A stretch of DNA of 64,000 bases from NCBI GenBank assembly GCA_015680905.1, contig CM027378.1:12009001-12073000 (forward strand). The letters run 5' to 3'. Made by a program: the position numbers and the translations under genes. Within the stretch, counting starts at the first letter, position 1, and every line of letters begins with the position of its first letter. This DNA is from Coptis chinensis. Lineage: Eukaryota > Streptophyta > Magnoliopsida > Ranunculales > Ranunculaceae. The notes beneath the pieces were generated by a model. The model saw nothing but the letters and a program-made list of their open reading frames with translations, was not told the origin of the DNA and did no database searches. Positions 11,855 to 22,556 of the stretch are shown in pieces.

Positions 11855-12487
11855 GGGCTACTGAAAGACTTGGAGAAACCAAGTATGGAATTCTCATGAA
11901 AGCATTGTGTCTATGGCAAGCGGTGCAGAGTCAAGTTCAGTACAAGTAAGCACAAGACGAGAGGCATCCTGGATTATGTGCATACAGATGTTTGGGGACC
12001 TTCTAGAGTGGCTTCTATGGGAGGTAACCGGTATTATGTCTCTTTCATCGATAATTATACACACTATGTGTGGGTATATATCTTGAAGTCCAAAGATAAA
12101 GTTTTCGAGACATTTAAGAGAACTATTCAACAAGAGAGTGAGGTTCTTAGTGAAAGAACTATTCAACAAGAAGTAGAGTTACAACAACCTGAGCAGCAAG
12201 CTTTGGCTAGATCAAAGCCAAAGAGAAGTGTGAAACAAGTTATGAAATACGGGCATGGTAAGCCAGTGAAGCATTATGGTCAACCGCACTCGGTTGCCTA
12301 CGCACTGAATATTGAAGATGATGAGCCAGATAGCTTCAAGAAGCTGTTAGAGATGCTCATTACAGAGATTGGTCGGTGGATATGCAAAAAATGGTGGAGG
12401 CTCGTGACAAGTTTTGTACTTGGGAATTTGTTTCATTGCCTAAGGGCAAAAGGGCTTTGGGTTGTAGAAGGTTCTCTATGGAGTTGA
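11855..12487 (+). pseudogene. Copia integrase start joined to the reverse-transcriptase leader
   Basis: After the zinc-binding region, which contains a TGA near 11897, the ORF from 11978 shows HTDVWGP with the first catalytic Asp of the integrase core, then YYVSFIDNYTHYVWVY. Near 12120-12170 the sequence jumps to the linker that normally precedes reverse transcriptase. The RT start (RKFCTWEFV-like and SLPKGKRALGCR, in a shifted frame around 12375-12475) is cut off. The rest of integrase, RT and RNase H are absent. One or more large deletions must have occurred before or after insertion. Confidence 0.8.
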
Positions 12488-12544
12488 GTTCCAACATTGG
12501 TTGGAGGTACTCCACAAATAGTGGAGGCTCATGCATTGTTGATT

Positions 12545-12865
12545 GATGCCTTTCGTAGGCATGGCCCTTTGTGGGCATGACGTGCTCTTCGTGGGCATGA
12601 CTCTTTGTGGGTGGCTCTTGGTGAGCAAGACACTCTTTGTGGGTGGCTCTTCCTGAGCATGACACTCTTTGTGGGTCTCTTTGTGAGCAAGACACTCTTT
12701 GTGGGCATGACATGCTCTTCGTGGGCATGACTATTTGTGGGTGGCTCTTCGTGAGCAAGACACTCTTTGTGGGTGGCTCTTTGTGAGCATGACACTCTTT
12801 GTAGGTGGCTCTTTGTGAGCAAGACACTCTTTGTGGGTGGCCCTTTGTGGGCATAGCCCTTTGGG
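12545..12865 (+). repeat. Minisatellite (GTGGGTGGCTCTTTGTGAGC-like units) before the Copia 3' LTR
   Basis: Units of about 20-40 bp with the core ACTCTTTGTGGGTGGCTCTT repeat about 10 times between the RT remnant and the polypurine tract. Overlapping minus-strand ORFs here are translations of the repeat and not genes. Confidence 0.85.
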
Positions 12866-12954
12866 GCGGTTGACTGTGAGTTCTGGATTGATGTGTTCTT
12901 GCTGGATGTGCTCGGCTTGGTTTTATGTGTTAAAACCTCACCGAGGTGGAGAAT

Positions 12955-13559
12955 TGTAGAGAAAAATGACATTTTTTCTCTTTGGTGTGAAGGGCACGAC
13001 CCGTGCTCCCTTTATGCCTGGGCAAGGCGTGACCCGCGCTCATGCTTTGGCGACCTCCAAGAATCAATCATATACCTGCGCTTCGACTTTTGCCTAGTCG
13101 AGTAGCGACCACGCTTTCCACCATTTTTCAAAGACAATTTTGACTTTTTCGGAAGTTTTATGAAATAGTATAAATATAGGTTTTTTCTGTAGAAACAAAA
13201 CCTAACCAAAAGATAGAAAGAGAGAGATTGTAAGAGAGAAATTCTTAGTGAGTTGAGTGTTCATTCTTTGTGAGTGAATTGAGAGCTCTTGTAATCTATT
13301 ACTTCGGACATCTAGTAAAGCTTGGATCTCGCCAGTGTGGACGTAGGCAAATTGCCGAACCATGATATATCCTTGTCTTGTAGTTGGTTCTCTTTTGCAT
13401 TATTATCTTTACTTTATATGCTTGTTAATTGTTAATGAGAAGCGTTGGGATAATACTTGGAGGGTGTTGAAGTCTTGTCTAGTGAGAATGATCGATCCTT
13501 GTGTAGAATTGATCTATTTGTTGTGGGTAACGTTGTTCCGTAGTTATTTATTCACAACA
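12955..13559 (+). repeat. Copia 3' LTR, full length
   Basis: It starts TGTAGAGAAAAATGAC immediately after a purine-rich GAGGTGGAGAAT tract and ends TTCACAACA. It keeps the TATA-like TATAAATA near 13168 that the 5' LTR has lost. Confidence 0.92.
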
Positions 13560-13934
13560 AAGGATTATGTTGATATAACTCCAAGGGTGTTGGGAGGACA
13601 GCTGTCTATGATTTGCAGCTTTTTTGATAATTCTTTTATGGAGATATGGGTTATGAAGAATTATGGAGTGAAGGAGTCCTGGTTTAAACTATATGTCTTG
13701 AAATTAAGTGCTCTGAAGCCTATCAGGTCAAGATGCTTGGCTGATTTGGATCTAATGAATTCGAGGCCGTTGGGTTTTGCAAAGAATGGTGAACTTTTAT
13801 TGATAAATGGCTCAAATTTGGTTTCTTACAACCTAAAACAAAACACACTTAGGATTGTTGAGATTCGTATATCAGATTGCTCTAAATTCAGTACAATGGT
13901 GACTCACATTGCGAGTCTCATTCCGTTGAAGTAA

Positions 13935-14121
13935 GGTACTTAGGTGCAGATTTTTGGTGGTGCTAAGAAAGGAGTTACACTTTGTGGCGACTAGAAAATA
14001 TAAGGTGAGAATTTTCAAGGTTTATTTCTACCTTCCTAAAATGGTTTGTCTGTAGTTGTTTTCTTGCTATCTAGTATTTAATTTGTATCAAGTGTATACT
14101 CACTCGTAGAAATTATATATA
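13935..14121. other. Former 3' flank of the F-box gene
   Basis: No feature is visible between the F-box stop codon and the probable Helitron end at 14122. Confidence 0.4.
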
Positions 14122-15109
14122 CTAGCAAAATGCACGTGTTCTGCACATGAACGATACACAAAACTTATTGAAGAGAATGTGAACATAGTTATCAAGATGA
14201 GAGTTAAGCTGCTCCATATTTAACCATAGTGTTTTCTGCGAAATTTTCATAGCTCCTGTCCTTTTGCACCTCAACGCCCAAAGTTTGTACAACTGGAGTG
14301 GATTCAGATTCAATCCATATTTTAAGAGATCCTTGCTCCATTGCATTCTAAATACCCTAAAGGATAACCCATCATTCAGCCAAGTAACTTGTACTCTCTA
14401 GCAACCTGCAAGTAATGAAATGTTGTTTAAGTAACTTGTACCCCGAATGAAATGTTGTTTATATTCAACATTCCACGCTTTTATTGTGTTTATATACTAT
14501 TTTCAATCATTAGATTAATAGCTTTATATACTTCATTAAGTGTTCTTATTGCTATAAAAAAGCGATCCTTTAATGTGACGAACGCTTATAGGGTACCCAC
14601 GCTTATATAATAAGCAGTTCTCAAAAACTATGAAACATTTTTTGGTTTCCTATATGAAACGTGGTAGGAAGATGATAGTATAAAACAACAATTTTTTTAA
14701 GTAGATCTGCCCCATACTTCGTACGGCACGTTTTGTTATGAGATGCTTATTATGTTGTTTGTGGCATTTATTTTGGTATACATACCCAAGTATTTTCAAA
14801 TGTGTGACTTATTTGGAAATTTCTAGTAATTTTATTTTGAAGTGGTTGTTTATAGTAGGAAACAAAATGATGTCAAAGAATCAACATGCCTAAGATACGT
14901 CAACCATTTGCGCAATTATTCTCGCGCACCTTGGCCGATGCATTTTCACAGTTCTCTGTTGGTCCATGGTGACTATAATTTGAAAGAATAGAATTTTAAA
15001 TAATAGACATATAAGCATAATTAATAGCCTAATATTCAAAACAAAATCATTTTATAACGATAACGAAATATGCATAAATGATAGCCTACATACAACTTGG
15101 TATTCATGC

Positions 15110-16849
15110 ATAAGTGTACATAGTTGGGTAGCAGCCACCCGTCATTCAAACATCCTATACTTGGGAGACAATGTAAGAATTGCCTGAACATCGCATAAGG
15201 CAGCTCGGTAGTCCTCTAGTGCCAGATAGAAACAAAACCGGAGTTCCAAGCAATCCAATGCAAGATTGAAACCAAGAACACGGTTTATTTCTACCAGAGC
15301 AGCTTCAACACTTTGCTTCCTCATCAGGCATGCAGGCCGATACATGTACATGTAGTTAAGTGTTGGATCCAATTCTGTTGCCTTCTCAAGATTATCACAC
15401 TTCTTCTCGCCTTCACAGTATAGTGCTCTCTCCTGATACATCCATCCAAGAGAGTTAAAGGAGGAAATCACAGAGCTGAGTTTGTCACAAGACTGTTGTT
15501 TCCATCCCTTGATGAAATCCAATCTAGCTAAGCCAGCAACAGAATAAACATGGCCTGCTGACACAGCAGCCTCAAATAATCGTTAAGCTTTGTCATATTG
15601 TTTCCTTAGAAGTCGGGCATCCTAGCTGATGAAAAGACAACTGCCTCTGCCTGCCACTGACTGAAGATTCAACTAATTGTTCCAAGAAGTAAGCTGTAAT
15701 ATCTGAACAGGGATCTCGGGCCATGGCAACCTCACGTAGCAAATAGTATAGTGAGAATGAAGAAAACCCAACCATGATTGCTCTATGTTGTCTATTAGCG
15801 TCTCTAAATATCCTAACTACCCGATCATCACTCAAACAATTGGGAAAATCATGAAGGAACACTTACAGACATGAAGCAGTAAGGACATTGGAGTTTTCTG
15901 CAAGAGCATATTCCATAAGGTCCACTGCTTCTTCTCTTGAAGTAACAAAAGATGAAAGTTTCCTATCACAGGCATCTTTGAGCCTTTCACAGCAAAATTT
16001 ATTGGAAAATATCAATAATTCCAAAAAAAGATCAGGACAAATTTCATTTAGACTCTCAGTTTCACTAAAATCCCTGATTGCCCTCATACCCGATGGAGAA
16101 ATGCCATTTTTGGAAATATCTGTCTTCTTGAAGTGATTCATTAAAATCCCTATTAAGCCTTGAATTAAATGCAACTGACAGGGCGGCAATCTTCTGCCAG
16201 TCACAGGTTATTCTCTCATCTTCAATTTGAAAGAAGACAGTTCGAGACACTCGCTTCTCATTTATCCCATATATTTCAGGGGAATTAAAATCCATACCAG
16301 TAGGAAGCTATGAGGCAATGTCTATTGGCCCAAACTCCTGAGTACATTTACCACAAGAAGCAAGCAACTAAGATATTAGCACCTCACCCAGCTTCTCGTA
16401 CTTTAACCATGCCCCAAAAACAATTTTCTCATGAATTGTGCTTGCTTTCTGCCAAGCTAGAAGGAGACTCTCCGTAACATTTTGACTTCTTCAAGCACTC
16501 TAAAGACTTGGAACTGTAGCAGCAAGTAAAGGTTCGACCTCTCGTGAGGAGGGTAAGGCTCAAGTTCTTCATGAATTTGAGCTAGAACTTCTACATAATC
16601 GACAGGCTTATAAAATGGGAGAACAGGCGGTTCGGGGACCTTGATGAGAGATTCTCTAAGAACATACAAATGAACTCAATATCATGAAAAGGAAACCAAG
16701 CTAAATAATAAAATAAGTACTTACATCGAAGAAAGGGAAAATGGAGGGGATTTAGTAAGCTTTCCTCTCTCAACTTGAAGCCATGACTGTGGATTGAGTG
16801 CATGGAGTTGGGTTTCTTTACAAGCTTCTGGCAGAAATTTTTTTCTCAT
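15110..16849 (-). pseudogene. ETO1-like (EOL) gene fragment, 5' half, degenerate
   Basis: ETO1/EOL proteins bind type-2 ACC synthase through TPRs and link it to CUL3 ubiquitin ligases through a BTB domain. Exon 1 starts at 16849 (MRKKFLPEACKETQ...). A 69-bp GT-AG intron (16724-16656) is followed by an ESLIKVPEPP segment. The BTB region is around 16300-15865 (EIYGINEKRVSRTVFFQI, NKFCCERLKDACDRKL) and the first TPRs are at 15862-15142 (QLGC, GWMYQER, ATELDPTLNYMY, LRFCFYLALEDY). At least four in-frame stops and several frameshifts break it, including two stops around 16300-16400, CAA to TAA near 15861, and a stop after the TPR block at 15142. Homology ends near 15110, about half-way through the family's usual length. 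Confidence 0.9.
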
Positions 16850-17172
16850 GGGGCATAACAGAAAGAATAAGTCTCTGATCTCCACAACTCCAAATGGGGT
16901 TCTCTCCAAAACTCATAAAACAAACTTTGAAGAAAAACTATATTTAAATAAGGAATGGCTTATGCACAGTCCGAAATCGAACATAGATTGATTTGAGCTA
17001 GTAGAGATGCACCCACCAGTTCAGTAGAAATTTTACAGAGAAAAAGAACACATGTATGTAATGAAAGTTTATTAATGTCTATCACATCTTCATGCACTCA
17101 CTTCATTTCGTACTTATCTTACATAAGCATAATATGTATCTGTAGCGTCTTGCACTCGATATCATGGATGAT

Positions 17173-17233
17173 TCAGATGCGACGAAGTGAAGCCAACCTC
17201 TTCTCAAGATCTTCAACATCAGTGGAATTAGAC
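17173..17233 (-). pseudogene. ESCRT-III VPS2/CHMP2-like last exon fragment
   Basis: On the minus strand a GCAATATGCAG acceptor is followed by SNSTDVEDLEKRLASLRRI and a TGA. The D-x-x-D-L-x-x-R-L-x-x-L-R pattern matches the C-terminal MIM1 motif by which ESCRT-III subunits bind the MIT domain of VPS4. Only this last exon is recognised; upstream exons of the gene are absent. It lies between aconitase exons and the ETO1-like fragment on the same strand. The assignment rests on a short motif. Confidence 0.6.
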
Positions 17234-17536
17234 CTGCATATTGCACAAGTCAACCCAAAAAAAAAGATATGATCATTACATAATAACATCATAAATAATA
17301 ATAGATATACAACTTTAAGTCAACTAAAGCAGTGTATTTTCCATTTAGTAAGTTCCCAATTGATGCTAAATATATGGATTGTTGATGACGTCCCCTTGCT
17401 AGATTTAACCATGTTTTCATATTTATCAATATAAATAACACTCGACTGACCCTCACTTCTTTGACAGTTATCTTCGGCTCCTAAAGGTCGGATCTCATTC
17501 AAGAAGGTGGAAAATGTTGTCCCGGCAAGGTAAGTT

Positions 17537-18190
17537 TCATTGAACCCAACTTTGCTGTCCAAGCAAGCAGCATGCCAGTCGGTTTTCATTTCACGTACTT
17601 AACACAACTCGGTCATGGGGCCTGCCAAGAGTCATAAGGGCCAAGAGAAGAGATTGCTTATAAAACTAACCAAAAGTGGTCACTAAAAAACAATGCAACT
17701 ATAAACAATTTTTTTTACCTCTTAGGACCTGATACACATGGCTGTAGCACAAGATTCAATTCTAGATAAGAGGAGTACACTCTCTCAATCTGAGGCTGTG
17801 TACATGTTAGAAACCATACGTTAAGAACCTTCATCCATGATCATGCTAGGAAAACAAAAAAAAAAAAAAAAAAAATTGTAAGAAAACCAAGCAGTATAAA
17901 ATAAGTGTACCTCATTGTAATCCACAAACATTTTATTCGCCCATAGATAGGCCTCTATCATAGAGACCTAAATTTTGAATGAAAAAATAAGTTGGTCAAT
18001 ATGGGATAAAATCATAATACAAATCATCTAGCAGTAATAAAGGACTCACAGTATCATCACTTATTCCAGTCAACTTCAAGTATTGGAGAGTAACATGATC
18101 AACAGGGAAAAATCCCATGGTTGCTCCATACTCAGGAGACATTTGAAATTGTAGCATGGTCAGCCAATGAAAGCTTACTCATGCCTTCCC
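17537..18190 (-). pseudogene. Aconitate hydratase fragment, four exons
   Basis: Aconitase isomerises citrate and isocitrate. In minus-strand order the exons are 18190-18050 ([33 protein letters not shown]), 17967-17911 (SMIEAYLWANKMFVDYNE), 17795-17719 (QPQIERVYSSYLELNL) and 17621 to about 17537 (PHDRVVLST, MKTDWHA). They are separated by GT-AG introns, as in plant cytosolic-type aconitase genes. A small deletion shifts the frame in the first exon before SPEYG, and the last exon runs into unrelated sequence. Only about 120 of roughly 900 codons are present. Retained introns show DNA-level capture, not retroposition. Confidence 0.88.
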
Positions 18191-19873
18191 CTGTGTACAA
18201 ATATACAGTTGTGTCCAATTATATAAATTCGACAGAGATAAATATAGTACCAGACATCAAAAAGAATTAGCATGGACAAAAGCACGCAATTAAATAGGAC
18301 TAAAGCATAAATTGAACTTAAACACGTAGCTTACCATAGAACTCCACAAATTTTGCAAAGGTGAATACCAAATTATAGCTAAACAGAACTGAGCAGTGCA
18401 TGATCACAACTCACCTCAACATGAGGCAACATATCAGATTTGAGATATACACCTGCTGATGAACAATATATGTACATGAGATAGTACGGAATTAGTTATT
18501 AGTGCATATACTTAAGACTTCTTTGGTTGACAATTAGAGATTAAGTAGATCAAATGATGTCCAATCACAAAGGTGAGAAGGCTATTGGGATTTAGGATCT
18601 TACTGTTCAAGTTTTGGTAGCGCAGCCCGTATTGATTCTACTTCCTCTGCCTCTCGTCCTAAATTCCAAAAGTTATTAATTGAAAATGGGAAAGAAATGA
18701 ATTATTATTGGAATGTAGTAAATGACTCCTTGAAAGCCATGGAAATGAGCATATTATGTGGAAATCTGTGGAAATGAGCCAATATTATGTGGAGTTATGT
18801 GAAAATGAGCCAATATTTACGTTTTACATTTTATATATTTGGGTAAACTCGCACCCAAAACAAAACAATATTTATCTTGCAGTAGTATCTGGACAGAAAT
18901 GAAAAGCAATCAGACTGTACAATGAGAGAAAATGAAGAAGTGATACCCGGAAATTAGATGTTCTGAAGTTTTATGCAAGCATGTTAAAAATTAGAAGTAT
19001 TTAGTTTGAATAAAAAACTAAACTAAACGAACAAAGAAAAAAATAATAATGATATAAGAATCAAATTATGTCATACCTTGATAATGGCTACAATTTTTTC
19101 ATACGTGTAGCTTTGTCTAGTAGAACTTGACAACTAAAACAAAATATATGTGTACTCTATCATCTCCTAGAGTGCATAAGGAAATTTCTCTTCAATCTGC
19201 ACAATACACAAATCCAGACATCGTAGAATTTCTCTTCAATCTGCAAGAAAAACTTAATGAAAAACAGTATACATGTACAACATATGGTATATCATTATTC
19301 ATTGTGTCCCTCACTTAGTAGCTTAAGATTAACTTGTAAGCATACCTCACCATACTTGCTTCAGTCGAAAGGATAGCAACCTCTTTAGTGTGTCCCAATC
19401 ATTCCTGAACACAAAGAAAACCATCAGCAAAGCAATCGGATTGCTAGAGACATCGATTCCATATTTAATGTCATTGGTTTTTATAAAGAGAGAGATGAAC
19501 ACAGAATTATAGGATGAGAAGGAGATAAAGAGAGGGGTCTTCCTCCGTGGCACTTTCTTCTCCGAGCTCTTCTCTAATGGTTTTTTGGTTACTTTTTCTT
19601 TTGGTTACACTCAGATTACACTCAATTTTTAGGTTATTTTTTATTTCCTTTTTGTCTTACAGGGAAAAACCCAAAATTAAAAGAATGAGAGTGGTCGTTT
19701 CATTGTGAGAAAAAAAAATGAGAAACAGAAGAGATGGAGAGAAGGGAAAAGAATCGGTTCGTATTTTCTGATTAAACTTTTTCTTTTCTTAACCTCTTAT
19801 TAAATAACCCAATTATTGCTAATTAAATGACATTTATAATAAGGCGTACAATTGAGAATGACGTGGATTTGGT

Positions 19874-20082
19874 TTTCTAATAGGGTTAGATAGACTTACC
19901 CCCCCCATTACTACTTACTTACTTTTTTCAAAATATTATTGATATTTTCCATTTGTAAGATCCAATGGTTAGATTTCTTCATCCTAAAAAAAAATCATCT
20001 CAGAAATGGCGTTGGATCTTGCAATTAGGGGTATCACTAATATTTTTGAAAATGGGGTAAGTCTAACTAACCCTTTCTAATA
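19874..20082. mobile_element. Mutator-type MITE with 9-bp TSD TTTCTAATA
   Basis: The element (19883-20073) is bounded by GGGTTAG...CTAACCC and folds back over most of its 191 bp, with arms containing GACTTACCCC, ATATTTTC-type and AAGATCCAA blocks in inverted order. Identical 9-bp duplications TTTCTAATA lie at 19874-19882 and 20074-20082, the length typical of Mutator-like elements. No transposase is present. Confidence 0.85.
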
Positions 20083-20307
20083 TATTGTCACATGAAAAGA
20101 CTGATTGCTCCTATTTAAAAGTGTTAAGCAATATTTTTATTTAAGGACAATATCGGTAATGAAAATTTATAAAGGCATAAAAAGACAAAGTAGTCCTCAT
20201 TAATAAATATCTAGGCATCTGATTTTATTATTCATCAAGGGTATTATGCGTCAGAAAAAGACCCGGATGAATTTAAGAGGCCACGATCATTATAGGCTAT
20301 ACTACTA

Positions 20308-20308
<1 letters not shown>

Positions 20309-20339
<31 letters not shown>
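20309..20339. repeat. (TA)n microsatellite
   Basis: A perfect TA run borders the next MITE. A second (AT)n run lies on its other side at 20728-20749. Confidence 0.9.
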
Positions 20340-20341
<2 letters not shown>

Positions 20342-20727
20342 GGATGGTTATACTAACTCCACCTTATAGTGACTCCAAAGTTACTCCACTTCTAATAATG
20401 GACTTATAAGATGAATTGAGAGCTAATTTTTTGTGGAGATATACATAATATGATGAAGAACGCCCCCACAAAAAATCAACTTAATTGAATATGTTTAACC
20501 TTGTCAAAAGTTATACCGAAATTAAACAAATATGGGCCGTTGGATAATTTCAAAACATTATAAATTATATTTGACGAGGTTGTACATCTTCAAATGAATT
20601 GATTTTTTGCAAGGATAATCTCTATTATGTAGAGAACATCTCCACCAAAAATTAGCTTCTAATTCATTGTATTTAGTGGTGGAGTTTGTTTGGAGTAACT
20701 TTAAGTGGAGCTCATATAACCATCTCC
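20340..20727. mobile_element. MITE with about 27-bp terminal inverted repeats inserted in a TA tract
   Basis: The left end GGGGATGGTTATACTAACTC and the inverted right end GGAGATGGTTATATGAGCTC match, followed by further inverted TTACTCC-type blocks. Both sides are flanked by TA repeats, so the length of the target duplication cannot be read. It has no coding capacity. Confidence 0.7.
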
Positions 20728-20784
20728 TATATATATATATATATATATACCAAATCTAAAACATCCACAACTTCACTTACAAAA

Positions 20785-20929
20785 TGATTTATAACCGGGT
20801 CAGGGCCAGCTTATGCGCACCTCGACAAATCCTGGGGTCCTAGTTGGAAATTCGACCGATTACTGCCTTGCCAGTGGCTTTGAGGGGAATCAAACTAGTG
20901 ACCATTGGGGGAGCAAACCCAAGGACGGA
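20785..20929 (-). mobile_element. tRNA-type SINE, 3' part (Au-like), interrupted
   Basis: On the minus strand this contains a Pol III B box (GTTTGATTCC, RC of 20886-20895). It then has the GTCGAGGTGCGCATAAGCTG and GGCCCTGACCCGGTTATA stretches typical of Au-like plant SINEs. The 5' part with the A box is on the far side of the 20930-26091 retrotransposon. Confidence 0.75.
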
Positions 20930-22065
20930 TGTAACGCCCATATTTAAAATACATATTTATTAATTAATTATTTATTTTTTTATTTTCTTAAAAAAAATTG
21001 GATCGGATTGGGTTTGGGATATGTGGGCCTGATTTTTGGGCCCGAATCTGTTTTGGGCTTGGGTTTCAAACCCAAGTATATAATCACATTGTTCTAGAGA
21101 ATAGGGTTCCTGGAGAATAAAAAAATAATAAAAATGGAGGCAGAGCTAGAAACTCGTTTGCTGGAGGGTGGAGCCGCCGACGATTCTGACTCTGAGGATT
21201 AAATTCGAGTACATTAGTTAAGGTGAGTAGATTAGTTTTCTATTTCACGAAATAGGTTAATTATTCTGGTATTAATATTCGTCCTGTCATTGGTAAAACT
21301 GTCGTTATTAAAACTGATTAAAATCTGTTGAAACTCCGAAAATTTGAGATTGAACTGTCGAAGGTTGTTTTGGGCCTGTTAATGGAGCGCGAGCCCTCGT
21401 GCCCAAACAAAACAATGGTCTTGTATATAAACAATGGTCCTGTACATGATTTGTAACTGTTTATCTCTTTTTTTTTTGGTTATACACTTGTAGTGTTGAT
21501 TGTATTACTAATTGGAGGTTAGTGGGGGATTGAATGCCGGATTTGGGTGGGGCTGTGGAAGCTCTGTTCAAGCTTTGAACAGGTGCTAATGGCGTCGCCT
21601 ATCATGATGATTGTTTGAACTTTTGTTGTTTGATTTGGTTTGGAATTTGTGGATTGATGTCGGGGGTTACAGGTTGATGTGGTATTATTGTTGTTTGGGT
21701 GAGGTGGTTAACACTTGAAGGTGCGTTAATGGGGCGCGAGGTTGATACTGTGATACTGAGGGTTTGGTTTAATTTGTAATTTTCGTTGTTTGAACTGCTA
21801 CTGTTGGTGTCGCGGGTTGTTGGTTAAATGAATGGTGGTAGTGGGGTGATGGTGGCTGATCGGTGGAAGCTTGAACAGCCGGTAATGGCGGTCGAGATCT
21901 GTTGGAGAGTGATCTCGACAGTTGCCAAAACCGGTGTTGTTGTGAATTAATGATGTCGGGTTTTTCTTTAGGATACCAACCGCTTGGTTAAAAAGGGGTG
22001 GTGTGTGGAGAAGTGGTGGTGGATTTTGGTGGCTGGTGGAGCTGCTGGAGGAAGGAGATGACGAA

Positions 22066-22256
22066 TTGGGCTTGGGCCTGGGTTGGTTCCTTTGGGCCGG
22101 ACCACACCAGTTTCAATTGTTCTGGTTGGGCCCGATTTTGTTTTAACTTGTTGGGCCGGACCAGTTCAATTAAGTTTTGGACCAATTTGGTTTAATTCAA
22201 TGGGCCGGTTTGTTTTGTTTTGATTGGGCCTGGTTTTGTTTTAAGTTGTTGGGCCA
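22066..22256. promoter_or_regulatory. Cluster of eight TGGGCC/T motifs in the LTR
   Basis: TGGGC(C/T) occurs eight times in under 200 bp, with three more at about 21025-21060. In plants this is the site II core bound by TCP factors in promoters active in dividing cells. Whether it acts as a promoter element here is inference. Confidence 0.45.
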
Positions 22257-22454
22257 GTTTAGCTTGATTGTTTGGGGCCATCCCATAAGACTTAATAGTA
22301 GTCTTTCAATGTTTAGACTTCCGGGTTTTAAGGTTTGGGCTTGGCCAGTTGGGTCCGAACCATTTCCTTAGTCATGAGCCCTTGAGCCATGCACCTTTGA
22401 CCTTAGCCATGAACCATGGCTATGACTCTGAACCTGTTGAACATGAAAATGACA

Positions 22455-22556
22455 GTTTGACTTCAACCATGATGTGGTGACTTTGACCATGATGTGTTGA
22501 CTTTGACCGTTGACCGTTGACTTTGACCTTTGACCGTTGACTGTGGAATCTTGACT
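22455..22556 (+). promoter_or_regulatory. W-box array: ten TTGAC cores in about 100 bp
   Basis: TTGACC and TTGACT cores repeat ten times, closely spaced and mostly in the same orientation. TTGAC(C/T) is the binding core of WRKY transcription factors. The array lies inside the LTR where regulatory sequence is expected. The sites are seen directly; WRKY binding is inference. Confidence 0.6.

Larger units (their letters stand above)
10553..13564 (+). mobile_element. Ty1/copia retrotransposon, internally deleted, TSD AAGGA
   Basis: The element itself is 10558-13559, flanked by AAGGA at 10553-10557 and 13560-13564. It has two LTRs of the same family, a primer-binding site and a polypurine stretch before the 3' LTR. 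Only fragments of gag, protease and integrase and a stub of reverse transcriptase remain, in about 2.0 kb of internal DNA; intact Copia elements have about 4 kb. It is therefore non-autonomous. By eye the LTRs differ at about 5% of shared positions plus indels, which suggests insertion some millions of years ago. It interrupts the F-box pseudogene in the sense direction. Confidence 0.93.
9827..13934 (+). pseudogene. F-box protein (FBA/kelch-associated type), split by a Copia element
   Basis: Such proteins act as the substrate-binding subunit of SCF ubiquitin ligases. The N-terminus has an F-box (residues about 3-45, with LPEEMIAEILSRL and a RCVCKPWHDLI stretch). It is followed by an FBA-type segment containing GSCNGLICF and FGYDVTSEDYKLLQI. 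The frame is broken by TGA at 10319-10321 and TAG at 10469-10471, then interrupted by a 3.0-kb Copia insertion at 10558. It resumes in the same frame after the second AAGGA at 13560 and runs to a TAA at 13932-13934. The right part contains ESWFKLYVLKL and GFAKNGELLLING, as in the FBA domain. Total coding length without the insert is near 370 codons, normal for the family. The start context is a plain ATG with no close upstream ATG in frame. Confidence 0.88.
14122..20310 (-). mobile_element. Probable Helitron (minus strand) carrying several captured gene fragments
   Basis: Read on the minus strand, the left boundary ends ...GCAGAACACGTGCATTTTGCTAG followed by T. The features are a short imperfect hairpin (CATGTG/CACGTG), about 6 bases, then CTAG with a T outside, as in a Helitron 3' terminus. 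Upstream on the same strand lie fragments of at least three unrelated host genes with introns (aconitase, VPS2-like, ETO1-like), all in the same orientation, as Helitron capture produces. Two further exon-like stretches (about 18601-18660 and 19345-19405) were not identified. The 5' end should begin TC. The best candidate lies near 20305-20310 beside an AT microsatellite, but the TC is not clear. No Rep-helicase is present, so it would be non-autonomous. Confidence 0.5.

Noticed and set aside
12360-12972. Two overlapping minus-strand ORFs with PTKSV/SCSQRA repeats
   Set aside because: Both are translations of the Copia minisatellite in different frames, antisense to the element.
19345-19405. 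Minus-strand DWDTLKRLLSFRLKQV as a protein phosphatase 4 regulatory subunit 2 exon
   Set aside because: The resemblance is short and from memory only; no neighbouring exon was found.
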